From: Treponema sp.
Lineage (GTDB): Bacteria > Spirochaetota > Spirochaetia > Treponematales > Treponemataceae
Direction: 5' to 3'
NCBI GenBank assembly: GCA_017629095.1
Contig: JAGBXW010000043.1
Span: 1-35,096 of the forward strand
DNA length: 35,096 nucleotides
This document shows positions 26,901 to 34,728 of this stretch, one piece after another. Positions within the stretch are counted from its first letter, which is position 1. Every line of letters starts with the position of its first letter. The position numbers were made by a program, and so were the translations under genes. The notes beneath the pieces were generated by a model, which was not told where the DNA came from, did not search any database, and was given only the letters and a program-made list of their open reading frames with translations.

Positions 26901-26979
26901 AATGACTACTGATAAGGTTGTCTTGTCTGGGTATCACAGGAACTTACAGGACGTGTTTCGGCCTAAGATTGGAGAATAA
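23974..26979 (+). CDS. Multi-sensor c-di-GMP phosphodiesterase (PAS, GGDEF-like, EAL, PAS, GAF, PAS)
   Basis: 1001 residues, with AAGGAG seven bases before the ATG. An N-terminal PAS fold (LEYRLRNKRGEVVWISCTGK) leads to a degenerate GGDEF domain whose active motif reads INGDCFAV, so it is unlikely to make c-di-GMP. The EAL domain (about 300-540) keeps its catalytic set: GAEALMRF near 330, ISVNVSY, VTESMEL, VDDFGTGYSS near 449 and IKMDRCF, so it should hydrolyse c-di-GMP. Then come a second PAS (VIYISDMDTYELYYLNPAG, with Cys pairs in CPYCTNSRL), a GAF-like domain (about 700-855) and a third PAS at the end. No membrane segments, so the sensing is cytoplasmic. Such enzymes tune motility and surface behaviour. 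It is transcribed alone. Confidence 0.88.
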   Translation: MENSTERERVFQFYSETLSFLHKSFDDYFYILDFTTGVIKFFGNIADNYNLPLDKDNCCTVTDWCNIMYPHDLERFKQDIKQLRNGEVITHNLEYRLRNKRGEVVWISCTGKIISNEQATFSLLMGKISDSNWSSKVDALTGALLFESLKTEAEQILEEELPGYFLIIGIDDLKKINMKKGRYVGDEILCHAVVAIEAETSGARNIYRINGDCFAVNLPGYNRDEVQDIFKGIQERLKEHCTVSGGCVPYREYHIPDSGSLYQYAENTLEISKAQGKNMLKFFSTADYEKELETLELKEELMEAIKNGFKGFSVHYQPQVNPDDFGLFGAEALMRFQSPTRGFVSPVEFIPILEQSNLICAVGLWILEEALHQCVLWRRVVPDFRISVNVSYTQLRDQNIAQQFIYAINKSGLPGDALTLEVTESMELHDYPEINEIFNQLKSIGVELSVDDFGTGYSSISRLKELEIDEIKMDRCFVSDIQKSAYNYRLLSNVLEWAKKSKIRVCCEGLESCEELAVITQLQPQMLQGFLFSKPCPVEEFSNLYINQDSPLYKERQERDKQLKEKASGYTGPTEQEWTEGEKYKAVLEAQTDVIYISDMDTYELYYLNPAGQKLLGTTNYRGHKCYKILQGRNSPCPYCTNSRLSEDEFYIWERRNEMSNMHFLLKDRIIPWENKKARMEIAVNITEQTNLSNMVAEKLDFAENIVACSKILSGNFNVEEVVLNMLALIGNFYKADRAFLFEPDTESYSTWTNTYEWCDVNIVSQKSMFQGLDAKYLENWVARFQQDRSVIILNFKDVKDKYPSEYALMGHTGIIRTILVPVIENSRLLCFVGVDNPCHCIQDDSQIRVLSSFLINRVRQEKNEFRLQNLLDFEYSNILSLINLGLWIIHIDRKTGRGEMLVDDTLRRIMGSQAVLTPEESYKFWFSRIKPECRSFVESCVEQMVETGGVVQFEYTWSHPIRGDITVVCTGLRREMTTDKVVLSGYHRNLQDVFRPKIGE

Positions 26980-27003
26980 AAGATTGGACGTTTGTTGAGT
27001 GAG

Positions 27004-27046
27004 CCCCTCAGGTTAAGTGTTGTCGTTTAACCTGAGGGGATTTTTT
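27004..27046 (+). terminator. Terminator of the EAL gene
   Basis: CCCCTCAGGTTAA (27004-27016) pairs perfectly with TTAACCTGAGGGG (27027-27039), then A and six T. It lies just before the end of the convergent tlpA-like gene. Confidence 0.95.
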
Positions 27047-27048
27047 GT

Positions 27049-27660
27049 TTAATTCGTCTGCATCATAGAGATACCCTGTTCGAGGTGCTGGGCGGTAATG
27101 GCTCCTGCAGCATAGGCAATGATATTTCCTTGGGCATTGATAAAGTAGGTGGTGGGGATAGCACTGACACCGTATTCAATGGCGGCTTCCTGCTTTGTGT
27201 CAAAGTACACAGGAAAGCTGTATCCCTGGCTTGCGATGTATGCTTCTGCAGTGGCAATGGTTTCTCGTCCACCGTCGGTCATGTTCACCATCATAAATTG
27301 GATATCTGAGCCATATTTTTTATAGGCTGCCTCAAAGTCAGGCATTTCCTGCTTGCAGGGAGGACACCAACTGGCCCAAAAGTTCAGGATGATGGGTTTG
27401 CCCACCAAGGAGTGGAGGGGCACTTCTTTTCCTGATGTGTCTAAAACTGTAAAGTTTGGTGCAGGGACGGTGGGGGCTTCTGCTTGGTTTGCTGTAGTGG
27501 AAACATTTTGTGCCCCGCTAGTAACAGTGCCTGCCTCTTCGGTAATGACCATGGTTTGGGGGGCAAAGCTGAGGATGAGCTTTTCGTATAGCACGGCTGC
27601 TGCTCCCACCACCACTAAAATTGCGCCAGCGATAATGGCTACCTTTGTTTGTTTTTTCAT
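27049..27660 (-). CDS. TlpA/ResA-like thiol-disulfide oxidoreductase
   Basis: 203 residues. Start at ATG 27660 (GGAG, 10 bases upstream); a TTG two codons earlier is too close to the ribosome site. An N-terminal membrane anchor (VAIIAGAILVVVGAAAVLY) is followed by a Ser/Thr/Ala-rich linker and a thioredoxin fold with the active site WASWCPPCKQEMP (Cys99, Cys102) and the cis-Pro loop GVSAIPTTYFI. It reduces disulfides outside the cytoplasm, using electrons passed by CcdA, whose gene lies directly upstream in the same operon (gap 39 bp). The CPPC motif and lone anchor fit the TlpA/ResA group. Confidence 0.9.
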   Translation of the reverse strand: MKKQTKVAIIAGAILVVVGAAAVLYEKLILSFAPQTMVITEEAGTVTSGAQNVSTTANQAEAPTVPAPNFTVLDTSGKEVPLHSLVGKPIILNFWASWCPPCKQEMPDFEAAYKKYGSDIQFMMVNMTDGGRETIATAEAYIASQGYSFPVYFDTKQEAAIEYGVSAIPTTYFINAQGNIIAYAAGAITAQHLEQGISMMQTN

Positions 27661-27699
27661 ATTCAATAAACTCCTTGTAAAAAAATCCTGCCTTATTTT

Positions 27700-28380
27700 C
27701 TAACTCAGCAGGGCGAGAAATCGGTTCATTAATCCTGTCATCATGAGGATTCCCATGAGTATCAAGAGTATACCACAAATGCGGTTGATGATGGTATAGT
27801 GCTGCTTGATGAAGTTAAAGGCTGACTTGAGGCTGTCTATCAGCAGGGCACTAGCTACAAAGGGAATGCCCAAGCCAGCTGAATAGCAAAGCAACATCAG
27901 TACTCCTGTAAGGGCATGGCCCTGTTGGGATGCCAGCATAAGGGCTGAGCCAAGAAATGCTCCTACGCAGGGAGTCCAGCCAATGGAAAATACCATGCCA
28001 AAGACCATGGCAGAAAAAAAGCCCAGCTCTCGGCCAGCCATGGAGTTGGCTCGCCCCTTGAAAAGATTTATTTTCAGCAATCCTAAGAAATTCAAGCCAA
28101 AAAATACTACGATGGCTCCAGTAATAAGGTTCACCATGGTTTGGTAACGGCGTAAGAGGCCACCAAGGGTTCCTGCCAAGGCTCCCATAAGCACAAAGAC
28201 AAGGGTAAAGCCCACCACAAAGCCCAGGGCATTGTGGAGAGTTTTTTTTGATGCAGTCTTTTCCTCCTGAGTTGTGGTGTCATTGCCAGCAAAGTAGGAC
28301 AGGTAGATGGGCAGCATGGGAAGGAGGCAGGGTGAGATAAAGGTGATGATTCCTTCTAAAAATGCAATGAAAAATTCCAC
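27700..28380 (-). CDS. ccdA: CcdA-type transmembrane electron transporter
   Basis: 226 residues, six predicted membrane helices, the short DsbD-beta/CcdA form. Starts at GTG 28380, with AGGAG eight bases upstream. The paired redox cysteines sit in FISPCLLPMLPIYLSYF (Cys18) and IGWTPCVGAFLGSAL, as required to move electrons from cytoplasmic thioredoxin across the membrane. The loop after helix 1 is charged (TTTQEEKTASKKT). The following TlpA-like gene is the natural acceptor. Together they supply reducing power to extracytoplasmic proteins. Confidence 0.92.
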   Translation of the reverse strand: MEFFIAFLEGIITFISPCLLPMLPIYLSYFAGNDTTTQEEKTASKKTLHNALGFVVGFTLVFVLMGALAGTLGGLLRRYQTMVNLITGAIVVFFGLNFLGLLKINLFKGRANSMAGRELGFFSAMVFGMVFSIGWTPCVGAFLGSALMLASQQGHALTGVLMLLCYSAGLGIPFVASALLIDSLKSAFNFIKQHYTIINRICGILLILMGILMMTGLMNRFLALLS

Positions 28381-28427
28381 GGATAGGCTCCTTTTGTGTG
28401 GTATCTCATTAAAATATACAAAAAAAA

Positions 28428-28456
28428 GCTGCCTGGATAAATACCTTCCAGGCAGC
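28428..28456 (-). terminator. Terminator of the ferredoxin-hcp operon
   Basis: GCTGCCTGGA (28428-28437) pairs perfectly with TCCAGGCAGC (28447-28456). The run of A at 28420-28427 becomes the T run on the minus strand. Confidence 0.9.
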
Positions 28457-28501
28457 CAATGTGGACCTTATTGCATAAGGTGCTTTCGAAAAATTTCGCC
28501 C

Positions 28502-30091
28502 TTATTTTTTCAGAAGTTTTGCCATGTCGGATTCCACGGTGGTGGTGGGACCGATGTTAAAGTTTTCTACCAAGAAGTTCAAGACATTGGGAGAAACGAA
28601 GGCTGGCAAACTGGGACCAAGGAGAATATTCTTGATTCCCAAGTGCAGCAATGTTAGGAGGATACATGCTGCCTTCTGCTCGTACCAAGACAATACCAAG
28701 GAAAGGGGAAGATCGTTTACACCACACTGGAAAACCTCTGACAGAGCCAAGGCAACCTTGATGGCTCCGTAAGCATCGTTACACTGGCCCATATCAAGAA
28801 TACGGGGAAGGGAGGCGTCGCCTACAGCAATGGAGCCAATGTCCAAGTCGTTGAAGCGGAACTTACCGCAGGCCAAGGTGAGAATCATGGTGTCGGCAGG
28901 AGCCTGCTTTACAAAGTCGGTGAAGTAGTTACGTCCAGGCTTAGCACCGTCACAGCCACCTACCAAGAAGAAGTGCTTGATGGCTCCAGATTTTACTCCT
29001 TCTACCACCTTGTCTGCTACAGAAAGTACTGTTCCGTGACCAAATCCAGTCATTACCTTTGTACCACCGTTAATTCCAGTGAAAACAGTGTCTTCCTGAT
29101 AACCACCTAATTCCAAGGCCTTGTTGATGACAGGAGTAAAGTCCTTGTCCTGACCAATGTGTACCAATCCAGGGTAGGAAACAACCTCTGTGGTAAAGAT
29201 GCGGTCGTGGTAGCTGGGGCGGGTGGGCATGATACAGTTGGTGGTAAACAGCACGGGAGCGGGAATATTGTCAAATTCCTTCTGCTGGTTCTGCCATGCA
29301 GTACCGAAGTTACCCTTCAAGTGGGGATACTTCTTCAGTTCTGGATAGCCGTGGCCAGGAAGCATTTCTCCGTGGGTGTACACGTTAACACCCTTACCTT
29401 CTGTCTGCTCCAACAGCTTTTTCAGGTCATACAGGTCGTGGCCACTAATAACAATAAAGGGGCCTTTTTCCACAGTGAGGCTTACTTCTGTGGGAACAGG
29501 AGTTCCGTAGGTTTCGCAGTTGGCCTTGTCCAACAACTCCATACAGATAAAGTTGATTTCTCCCACCTTCATGCACACGGGGAGGAGTGTATCCATGGTG
29601 TTTTCATCAGCCATGGCCACCAAGGCTTCGTAAAAGCACTGAGAAACACGCTGGTCGGTATAGCCAAGGACAGCAGCATGGTAGGCATAGGCTGCCATGC
29701 CTCTGAGTCCAAAGAGAATCAGTGACTTGAGGGAGCGGATATCCTCGTTGTCACCTTGCCACAGGGTCTCCAAGTCGTAGTCAGGAGCAGTTCCACAGTC
29801 GCAACCATCGGCTAAGCGAAGGGTTTCCTGATGAATCTTTTCGATAAGCATCTTTTCTGTTGCTGGGTTAAAGCTCACGTTGGTAACTGTGGTGAAAAGT
29901 CCTTCCAGCATGAGCCAGTCAGTCTTTTCGTTGACGGCATCACTCTTTTTGAGGGCAACCCGAGACAGGTTTACCAAGGCTCCTGTAATCTTGTCCTGCA
30001 AGTTGGCGGACTCTTCTTTCTTTCCGCAAACTCCCACGCTTCCTGCACAGGCCTTTCCGCCAGCAGTTTGTTCGCACTGATAACAAAACAT
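28502..30091 (-). CDS. hcp: Hydroxylamine reductase (hybrid cluster protein)
   Basis: 529 residues. Start at 30091 (MFCYQCEQTAGGKAC), where AAGGAG lies seven bases upstream; an upstream in-frame ATG at 30139 lacks one. The N-terminal Cys set (FCYQCEQTAGGKACAG, then VCGK) holds the [4Fe-4S] cluster. Later motifs ligate the hybrid Fe-S-O cluster: GHDLYDLKKLLEQT, YTHGEMLPGHGYPELK, LFTTNCIMPTRPSY, LTLACGKFRFNDLDIG and GQCNDAYGAIKVALAL. Hcp acts as a nitric oxide reductase or protein S-nitrosylase in vivo and reduces hydroxylamine in vitro. It follows a ferredoxin-like gene (gap about 80 bp) that probably donates electrons. Confidence 0.95.
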   Translation of the reverse strand: MFCYQCEQTAGGKACAGSVGVCGKKEESANLQDKITGALVNLSRVALKKSDAVNEKTDWLMLEGLFTTVTNVSFNPATEKMLIEKIHQETLRLADGCDCGTAPDYDLETLWQGDNEDIRSLKSLILFGLRGMAAYAYHAAVLGYTDQRVSQCFYEALVAMADENTMDTLLPVCMKVGEINFICMELLDKANCETYGTPVPTEVSLTVEKGPFIVISGHDLYDLKKLLEQTEGKGVNVYTHGEMLPGHGYPELKKYPHLKGNFGTAWQNQQKEFDNIPAPVLFTTNCIMPTRPSYHDRIFTTEVVSYPGLVHIGQDKDFTPVINKALELGGYQEDTVFTGINGGTKVMTGFGHGTVLSVADKVVEGVKSGAIKHFFLVGGCDGAKPGRNYFTDFVKQAPADTMILTLACGKFRFNDLDIGSIAVGDASLPRILDMGQCNDAYGAIKVALALSEVFQCGVNDLPLSLVLSWYEQKAACILLTLLHLGIKNILLGPSLPAFVSPNVLNFLVENFNIGPTTTVESDMAKLLKK

Positions 30092-30170
30092 GTTATGCTC
30101 CTTCAAATTAGGTTTATTTTGGGAAGGACTTTTTGGCATTGCCAGATAAAAGTCTTCTTTAAAACAAAGG

Positions 30171-30968
30171 TTATTCTACAATTCTTCCGTCGGTGGAAAT
30201 GGTCACCACCTGCCAAGGAATGAACTTGCCACTGGCTTGCAGGGCTCGTTTTGCGGCATGTTCTATGCCACCACAACAGGGGACTTCCATGCGGGTGATG
30301 GTGAGGCTCTTGATGTTGTTGTGGGTTAGAATGGCAGTAAGCTTTTCCGTGTAGTCCACATCGTCTAGCTTGGGGCAGCCCACCAAGGTGATTCTGTTAC
30401 GGATAAATTCCTGATGAAAGTTGCCATAGGCAAAGGCACAGCAGTCAGCGGCAATCAAGAGGTTTGCACCGTCAAAGTAGGGGGCATTTACTGGTACCAG
30501 CTTGATTTGCACAGGCCACTGACGCAGCTGGCTTACTGGCACGGAACTGGTGGCTGAGCATGTTGCTGAGCTTGTTGCACTAGGTTCTGGGGAAGTTGTG
30601 GCTGGGCGGGAAATGGTTGCCATTTTGGAGCCTGGGCAGGCACAACCGTGGCCACCATGAACAGGCTTTGCAATGGTAAGCTTTGCAGCTTCTGCTTGCT
30701 GGGCTTGAGCCAGAGTGGCTTGAGCTTGATGTGCTGCCATGTTTGCCATGACTGCATCTTCATCGTAGGGCAGGGCTTCCCGCTGTTCAAAGGTAATGGC
30801 CCCAGTAGGACAGGCAGGAAGGCAATTTCCTAAGCCGTCGCAGTAGTCGTCTCGAATGAGCTTTGCCTTGCCATCTACCATAGCAATAGCTCCTTCGTGA
30901 CAGGCGGTAACGCAAATGCCACAACCAGTACATTTTTCTTCATCTATCTTAATAATCTGTCTAATCAC
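30171..30968 (-). CDS. Ferredoxin-like electron carrier paired with Hcp
   Basis: 265 residues. Start taken as GTG 30968, which has GGAG six bases upstream and gives VIRQIIKIDEEKCTGCG, the usual N-terminus of the family; an ATG five codons earlier overlaps that ribosome site. Two [4Fe-4S] motifs follow: CTGCGICVTACHEG and CDGLGNCLPACPTG. A low-complexity Ala/Gln and Ser/Thr stretch (about residues 95-150) with GHGCACPG precedes a second domain (LLIAADCCAFAYGNFHQEF, then TLVGCPKLDD and MEVPCCGGI) with more Cys pairs. Genes of this kind precede hcp in many anaerobes and are thought to deliver electrons to it. Confidence 0.88.
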   Translation of the reverse strand: MIRQIIKIDEEKCTGCGICVTACHEGAIAMVDGKAKLIRDDYCDGLGNCLPACPTGAITFEQREALPYDEDAVMANMAAHQAQATLAQAQQAEAAKLTIAKPVHGGHGCACPGSKMATISRPATTSPEPSATSSATCSATSSVPVSQLRQWPVQIKLVPVNAPYFDGANLLIAADCCAFAYGNFHQEFIRNRITLVGCPKLDDVDYTEKLTAILTHNNIKSLTITRMEVPCCGGIEHAAKRALQASGKFIPWQVVTISTDGRIVE

Positions 30969-31012
30969 AGAAAACTCCTTCATGATGTTTGTAAGTTAAG
31001 GAGAAGCTTGTT

Positions 31013-31048
31013 CCCCATAAGTATATGATACATCAGGTTTTGTTACAA
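31013..31048 (-). promoter_or_regulatory. Promoter of the ferredoxin-hcp operon
   Basis: On the minus strand TTGTAA (31043-31048) and TATACT (31020-31025) are separated by 17 bases; start expected near 31013. Confidence 0.6.
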
Positions 31049-31052
31049 TTCC

Positions 31053-31066
31053 GTTGGAATTCCAAC
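31053..31066. promoter_or_regulatory. Perfect 14-bp palindrome, probable operator
   Basis: GTTGGAATTCCAAC lies just upstream of the -35 of the ferredoxin-hcp operon, centred about 46-47 bases before the predicted start, a position suited to an activator. In other bacteria this operon is controlled by the CRP/FNR-family regulator HcpR; the palindrome fits such a dimer, but the identity of the regulator is inferred. Confidence 0.5.
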
Positions 31067-31207
31067 AAAAGGAAAATTTTTTATAAAATCAGTGAGAAAA
31101 TTTCAGGAGTGCTTTTTTTCTTTTGTTTGAAGACTACGTGCTTTTTTTACAGGGTAAAAGAGTGCCCTCTTTAGAGAAGGTTGCAAAAAACCGATATATA
31201 ACTTGAC

Positions 31208-33742
31208 ATGGAAATTATTAAACGCACAGGAAATTCAGAGGCCTACGATGGCCAAAAGATAAAAAACGCCATTGCCAAGGCCTTTGGCAGCACTGGTCGG
31301 GAGGTTTCTGCCCAAACTCTAGAGAATCTTCTTGCCCTTGTGGAGCAAAAGCTAGAAACAGAGGCGGTAAAATCAGTTGAGCGGATTCAAGACTTGGTGG
31401 AGCAAAGCCTCATGGAGTCAGGCTTCTTTGAGGAAGGAAAACGCTATATCTTGTTCCGGCAGAAGCGAAACGAGTATCGTGTGGCCCGCCGAGAATTAAT
31501 TTCCCTGATTCATACTGATGACGAAGGTGGTGACGGCGGCCTTGATAAGGTAATGGCTTCTATCCAAAAAACCTATCAAGAAGAAGTGTATGCTCTCCAT
31601 ATTTTGAAGGCAAAATTTATTTCCTTTTCCAAGGAAGATATGGGACGAACAGAACAGCTATCTGCCTTAGTGCGGGCTGCTTCAGAATTGGTAAGTCCTG
31701 AAGCTCCCAAGTGGGAGTTTATTGCCGGTCGCCTTTTGAACCACTCCTTCCAAGAAAAGTTGAAAAAAGATATGGCTCAACTGGGTATTCACAGCTTTTA
31801 CGAAAAGATGGAATATCTAGTGGAAGAAGGATTATATGGTGATTACATCCTTCATTCTTATTCCAAGGCAGAAATTCAGGAAGCCGAGGGGTTTATTCAG
31901 CAGGACCGGGATTATCTTTTAACGTTTTCTGCCCTAGACCTGTTGCTGAAGCGATATGTAATTCGTACCCGCAAGCACATTCCCATGGAAACACCACAGG
32001 AAATGTTCTTGGGAATTTCCTTGCATCTTGCTATGAAGGAAAAGGAAAATCGTCTTGGCTGGGTAAAAAAATTCTACAATATGCTTTCCAAGATGGAAGT
32101 TACCATGGCTACTCCCACCTTGGCCAATGCCCGAAAACCCTATCACCAGCTTTCCTCCTGCTTTATCGATGTGGTGCCTGATAGCTTAGATGGTATTTAT
32201 CGCTCCATTGACAACTTTGCCAAGGTGTCTAAGTTTGGTGGCGGTATGGGAATGTACTTTGGTAAGGTTCGTTCTACAGGTTCTTCCATCCGTGGTTTTG
32301 AAGGTGCTGCTGGCGGCATTATCCGCTGGATTCGCTTGGTAAACGACACTGCAGTGGCGGTAGATCAGTTGGGAGTGCGCACTGGTGCTGTAGCCGTGTA
32401 TCTTGACGTGTGGCACAAAGACTTGCTGGACTTTTTGGCCCTCCGTACCAACAACGGAGATGACCGTATGAAGGCCCACGATGTTTTCCCTGGCCTCTGT
32501 TATCCTGACTTGTTCTGGAGAATGGCCAAGGAGGATTTGAATCAAGATTGGTACTTAATGTGTCCCCACGAGGTGTTTAACATCAAAGGTTACCATCTTG
32601 AGGATTCTTGGGGAGAGGAATGGGAGAAGCGGTATTGGGATTGTGTCCACGACAATCGCATTTCTAAGCGAGCAGTGTTACTAAAGGATGTGGTTCGTCT
32701 GATTTTGAAGTCTGCAGTAGAAACAGGAACTCCCTTTGCCTTTAACCGTGATATTGTAAACAGGGCGAATCCAAATCCTCATGCAGGAATGATTTACTGT
32801 TCAAACCTCTGTACCGAGATTGCCCAAAACATGAAGGAAGTGACCCATCTTTCCACCACTGTGGAAACAGAGGATGGGGAGCAGATTATTGTTACAAAGA
32901 CAAAGCCCGGAGATTTTGTTGTTTGTAACTTAGCTTCCTTGAGCTTAGGTCATTTGCCAGTAAAAGATAAGGCATACTTGTCTAGCGTGGTAAAGACTGC
33001 AATCCGCGCCCTAGATAATGTTATTGACTTGAACTTTTTCCCCTTGCCCTACGCACAGCTAATGAGCCAGTCCTACCGTGCTATTGGATTAGGAGCCAGT
33101 GGGTGGCATCATCTTTTGGCCAAGAACTTTATTAAGTGGGAAAGTCAGGAGCATCTTGATTTTGCTGATGAGGTATTTGAAACCATTAACTATGCAGCCA
33201 TTGAAGCAAGCTCCGATATTGCTGCGGAAAAGGGAAGCTATGCTCACTTTGCTGGCTCCGACTGGGATACTGGAGTATACTTTGCAAAGCGAGGCTACAA
33301 CTCCCCAGAATGGAAGGACTTGGCAAAGAAGGTTCATAGTCAGGGAATGAGAAACAGCTATTTGCTAGCCATTGCTCCCACTTCTTCTACCAGTATCCTT
33401 TCTAGCACCACTCCTGGCATTGATCCTGTCATGAAGCGCTGGTTCTTGGAGGAAAAGAAGGGCTATATGCTGACACGCACTGCCCCAGATCTTTCTCCTG
33501 ATACTTGGTGGTATTACAAGAATGCCCACGAAATTGATCAAAAGTGGTCTATTCGTTCCTGCGGTGTTCGTCAGCGTCATATTGACCAAGCTCAAAGCAT
33601 GAACCTGTACATTACCAACGAGTTTACCATGCGACAGGTGCTGGACTTGTATCTTTTGGCCTGGGAAAGCGGGGTAAAAACCGTGTACTATGTTCGTTCC
33701 AAGTCCTTGGAAGTGGAAGAATGTGAAAGCTGTAGTTCATGA
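31208..33742 (+). CDS. nrdA: Ribonucleoside-diphosphate reductase, large (alpha) subunit
   Basis: 844 residues. Reduces ribonucleotides for DNA synthesis. Begins with an ATP-cone (MEIIKRTGNSEAYDGQKI), then the catalytic barrel: SSCFIDVVPDSLDGIY (active Cys near 317), KFGGGMGMYFGKVRSTGS, CSNLCTEIAQNM (thiyl-radical Cys near 535 and Glu 537) and APTSSTSILSSTTPGIDPV. Near the end VKTVYYVRSKS carries the Tyr pair for radical transfer, and CESC is the shuttle Cys pair. This is the class I layout. No nrdB follows within the window. No Shine-Dalgarno lies close to the ATG; AGAAGG is about 30 bases away. The upstream 140 bases contain T runs and a possible hairpin but no known riboswitch. Confidence 0.92.
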   Translation: MEIIKRTGNSEAYDGQKIKNAIAKAFGSTGREVSAQTLENLLALVEQKLETEAVKSVERIQDLVEQSLMESGFFEEGKRYILFRQKRNEYRVARRELISLIHTDDEGGDGGLDKVMASIQKTYQEEVYALHILKAKFISFSKEDMGRTEQLSALVRAASELVSPEAPKWEFIAGRLLNHSFQEKLKKDMAQLGIHSFYEKMEYLVEEGLYGDYILHSYSKAEIQEAEGFIQQDRDYLLTFSALDLLLKRYVIRTRKHIPMETPQEMFLGISLHLAMKEKENRLGWVKKFYNMLSKMEVTMATPTLANARKPYHQLSSCFIDVVPDSLDGIYRSIDNFAKVSKFGGGMGMYFGKVRSTGSSIRGFEGAAGGIIRWIRLVNDTAVAVDQLGVRTGAVAVYLDVWHKDLLDFLALRTNNGDDRMKAHDVFPGLCYPDLFWRMAKEDLNQDWYLMCPHEVFNIKGYHLEDSWGEEWEKRYWDCVHDNRISKRAVLLKDVVRLILKSAVETGTPFAFNRDIVNRANPNPHAGMIYCSNLCTEIAQNMKEVTHLSTTVETEDGEQIIVTKTKPGDFVVCNLASLSLGHLPVKDKAYLSSVVKTAIRALDNVIDLNFFPLPYAQLMSQSYRAIGLGASGWHHLLAKNFIKWESQEHLDFADEVFETINYAAIEASSDIAAEKGSYAHFAGSDWDTGVYFAKRGYNSPEWKDLAKKVHSQGMRNSYLLAIAPTSSTSILSSTTPGIDPVMKRWFLEEKKGYMLTRTAPDLSPDTWWYYKNAHEIDQKWSIRSCGVRQRHIDQAQSMNLYITNEFTMRQVLDLYLLAWESGVKTVYYVRSKSLEVEECESCSS

Positions 33743-33748
33743 TGGAAC

Positions 33749-33866
33749 AAGGGGGACGTTCCCCCTTTACCAGTGGGGCAAGAAGAGTTACTCAGCCCTT
33801 GCCCCTTCATACTTCCTGAGAACAGTCTGCGTTCTGGCACTAGAAACTTTAGCGTTCTTGTGCCAG
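33749..33866. other. Cluster of three hairpins after nrdA
   Basis: AAGGGGGA/TCCCCCTT (33749-33756, 33760-33767), GGGGCAAG/CTTGCCCC (33775-33782, 33798-33805) and CTGGCACTAGAA/TTCTTGTGCCAG (33834-33845, 33855-33866, one mismatch). None has a T run; the first may still serve as the end of the nrdA transcript. The third overlaps the end of the minus-strand Rpn tail fragment. Confidence 0.6.
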
Positions 33867-34055
33867 TCGTTGTACTGTTTCTAGGGGAAGACAAGTACAA
33901 AATTGAATATGTTCCAGAGGAATTCCAAGAATAAGCATTGTCCGTGTGGTTTCTAGTGCTTTTTGATAGGCTCCCAGAGCAAATCCTTCTTCCTGCCCAG
34001 TGACACGTCCTGCTTCATAGGCTTTTTGATGACTAGTTAACAAAGTTACCTCCAA
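33849..34055 (-). pseudogene. Orphan Rpn tail fragment
   Basis: About 68 codons with no nuclease core: KAYEAGRVTGQEEGFALGAY, then KALETTRTMLILGIPLEHIQ and LPLETVQRLAQER, matching the end module of Rpn proteins. An in-frame stop lies at 34062-34064, just upstream. A GGAGG (34049-34053) stands five bases before an in-frame TTG at 34043, so a 64-residue protein might still be made. Either a relic of a deleted gene or a stand-alone RpnS-like protein. Confidence 0.55.
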
Positions 34056-34236
34056 ATGTCTCTACATATATTATTCGCTTTAAACTTGGAGAATTTGTCT
34101 TTTTTGCGGGAGAAAGTTGTATTTTTTTTAAAGTTTTCCGAGATGGAGTCTTTGAAGGAGCCCCCGAGAACCAACTTCAACCTAGTGGCTAAGACGATAA
34201 AGCCTAAGTCTACGAGAAGGCAAGACTCTTGAAGTC

Positions 34237-34728
34237 TCACATAGTATCAACAACCTGCTGGATAGTTTCTATTGCAAGCCCAGTTCCTTCTGCTGCTTGC
34301 TCAAAGGAAAGCCCCATAGCAATAAGTTTTTTCGCCGTCTCCAACTTGGTTTCGTAGGCTCCACGCACCAGCCCACGTTCAATTCCACGTTCCAGCCCGA
34401 TGGAAATCCCCTCTTCACGGCCTGTGAGTAGTCCGAAGGAAACTCCTTCTGCATAAGCTTCTTCTTGCCTCACTGCCATAGCTGTATCAAAGTCGTATTC
34501 TGCTGTTAGGATACTCAAGGTCTCGCCTCCTTTCCGTTCCAAGTAATCTCTTAAGATGTTGTGACGTACAGCCTCTCGAATAGCTCTTGTGAGGGGGTGT
34601 GCTTGTCCATCTGCTTTGGTCTCCTCTATGAGCTTGAGAAATTGCACGTATTGCTCTAAGTCGGGGCAATTCTGTACTACTGGTTTTGAATTAAACCTTG
34701 TACCACGTCTAGTGGAAGGTTTGTACAA
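34237..34728 (-). pseudogene. N-terminally truncated Rpn-type gene
   Basis: Open frame of 163 codons. It carries the second half of this protein type (QYVQFLKLIEETKADGQ, AIREAVRHNILRDYLERKG, ILTAEYDFDTAMAVRQEEAY) and a tail with GREEGISIGLERG and GAYETKLETAKKLIAMGLSF. The nuclease core is missing: its start overlaps the end of the next fragment out of frame, as if two genes were joined by a deletion near 34680. A GGAGG (34526-34530) lies seven bases before an in-frame TTG (34518-34516), at the linker/tail junction. Confidence 0.65.

Noticed and set aside
27353..27703. Plus-strand frame opposite the tlpA-like gene
   Set aside because: Shadow of a clear thioredoxin gene.
28502..30139. Longer hcp start at 30139
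   Set aside because: The 16 extra residues are unlike the family and the strong ribosome site belongs to the ATG at 30091.
31070..31207. Riboswitch upstream of nrdA
   Set aside because: Only T runs and a weak hairpin; no cobalamin or other known riboswitch core could be seen.
34046..34240. 64-codon minus-strand frame between Rpn fragments
   Set aside because: No ribosome site and no likeness to Rpn sequence; probably decayed DNA.
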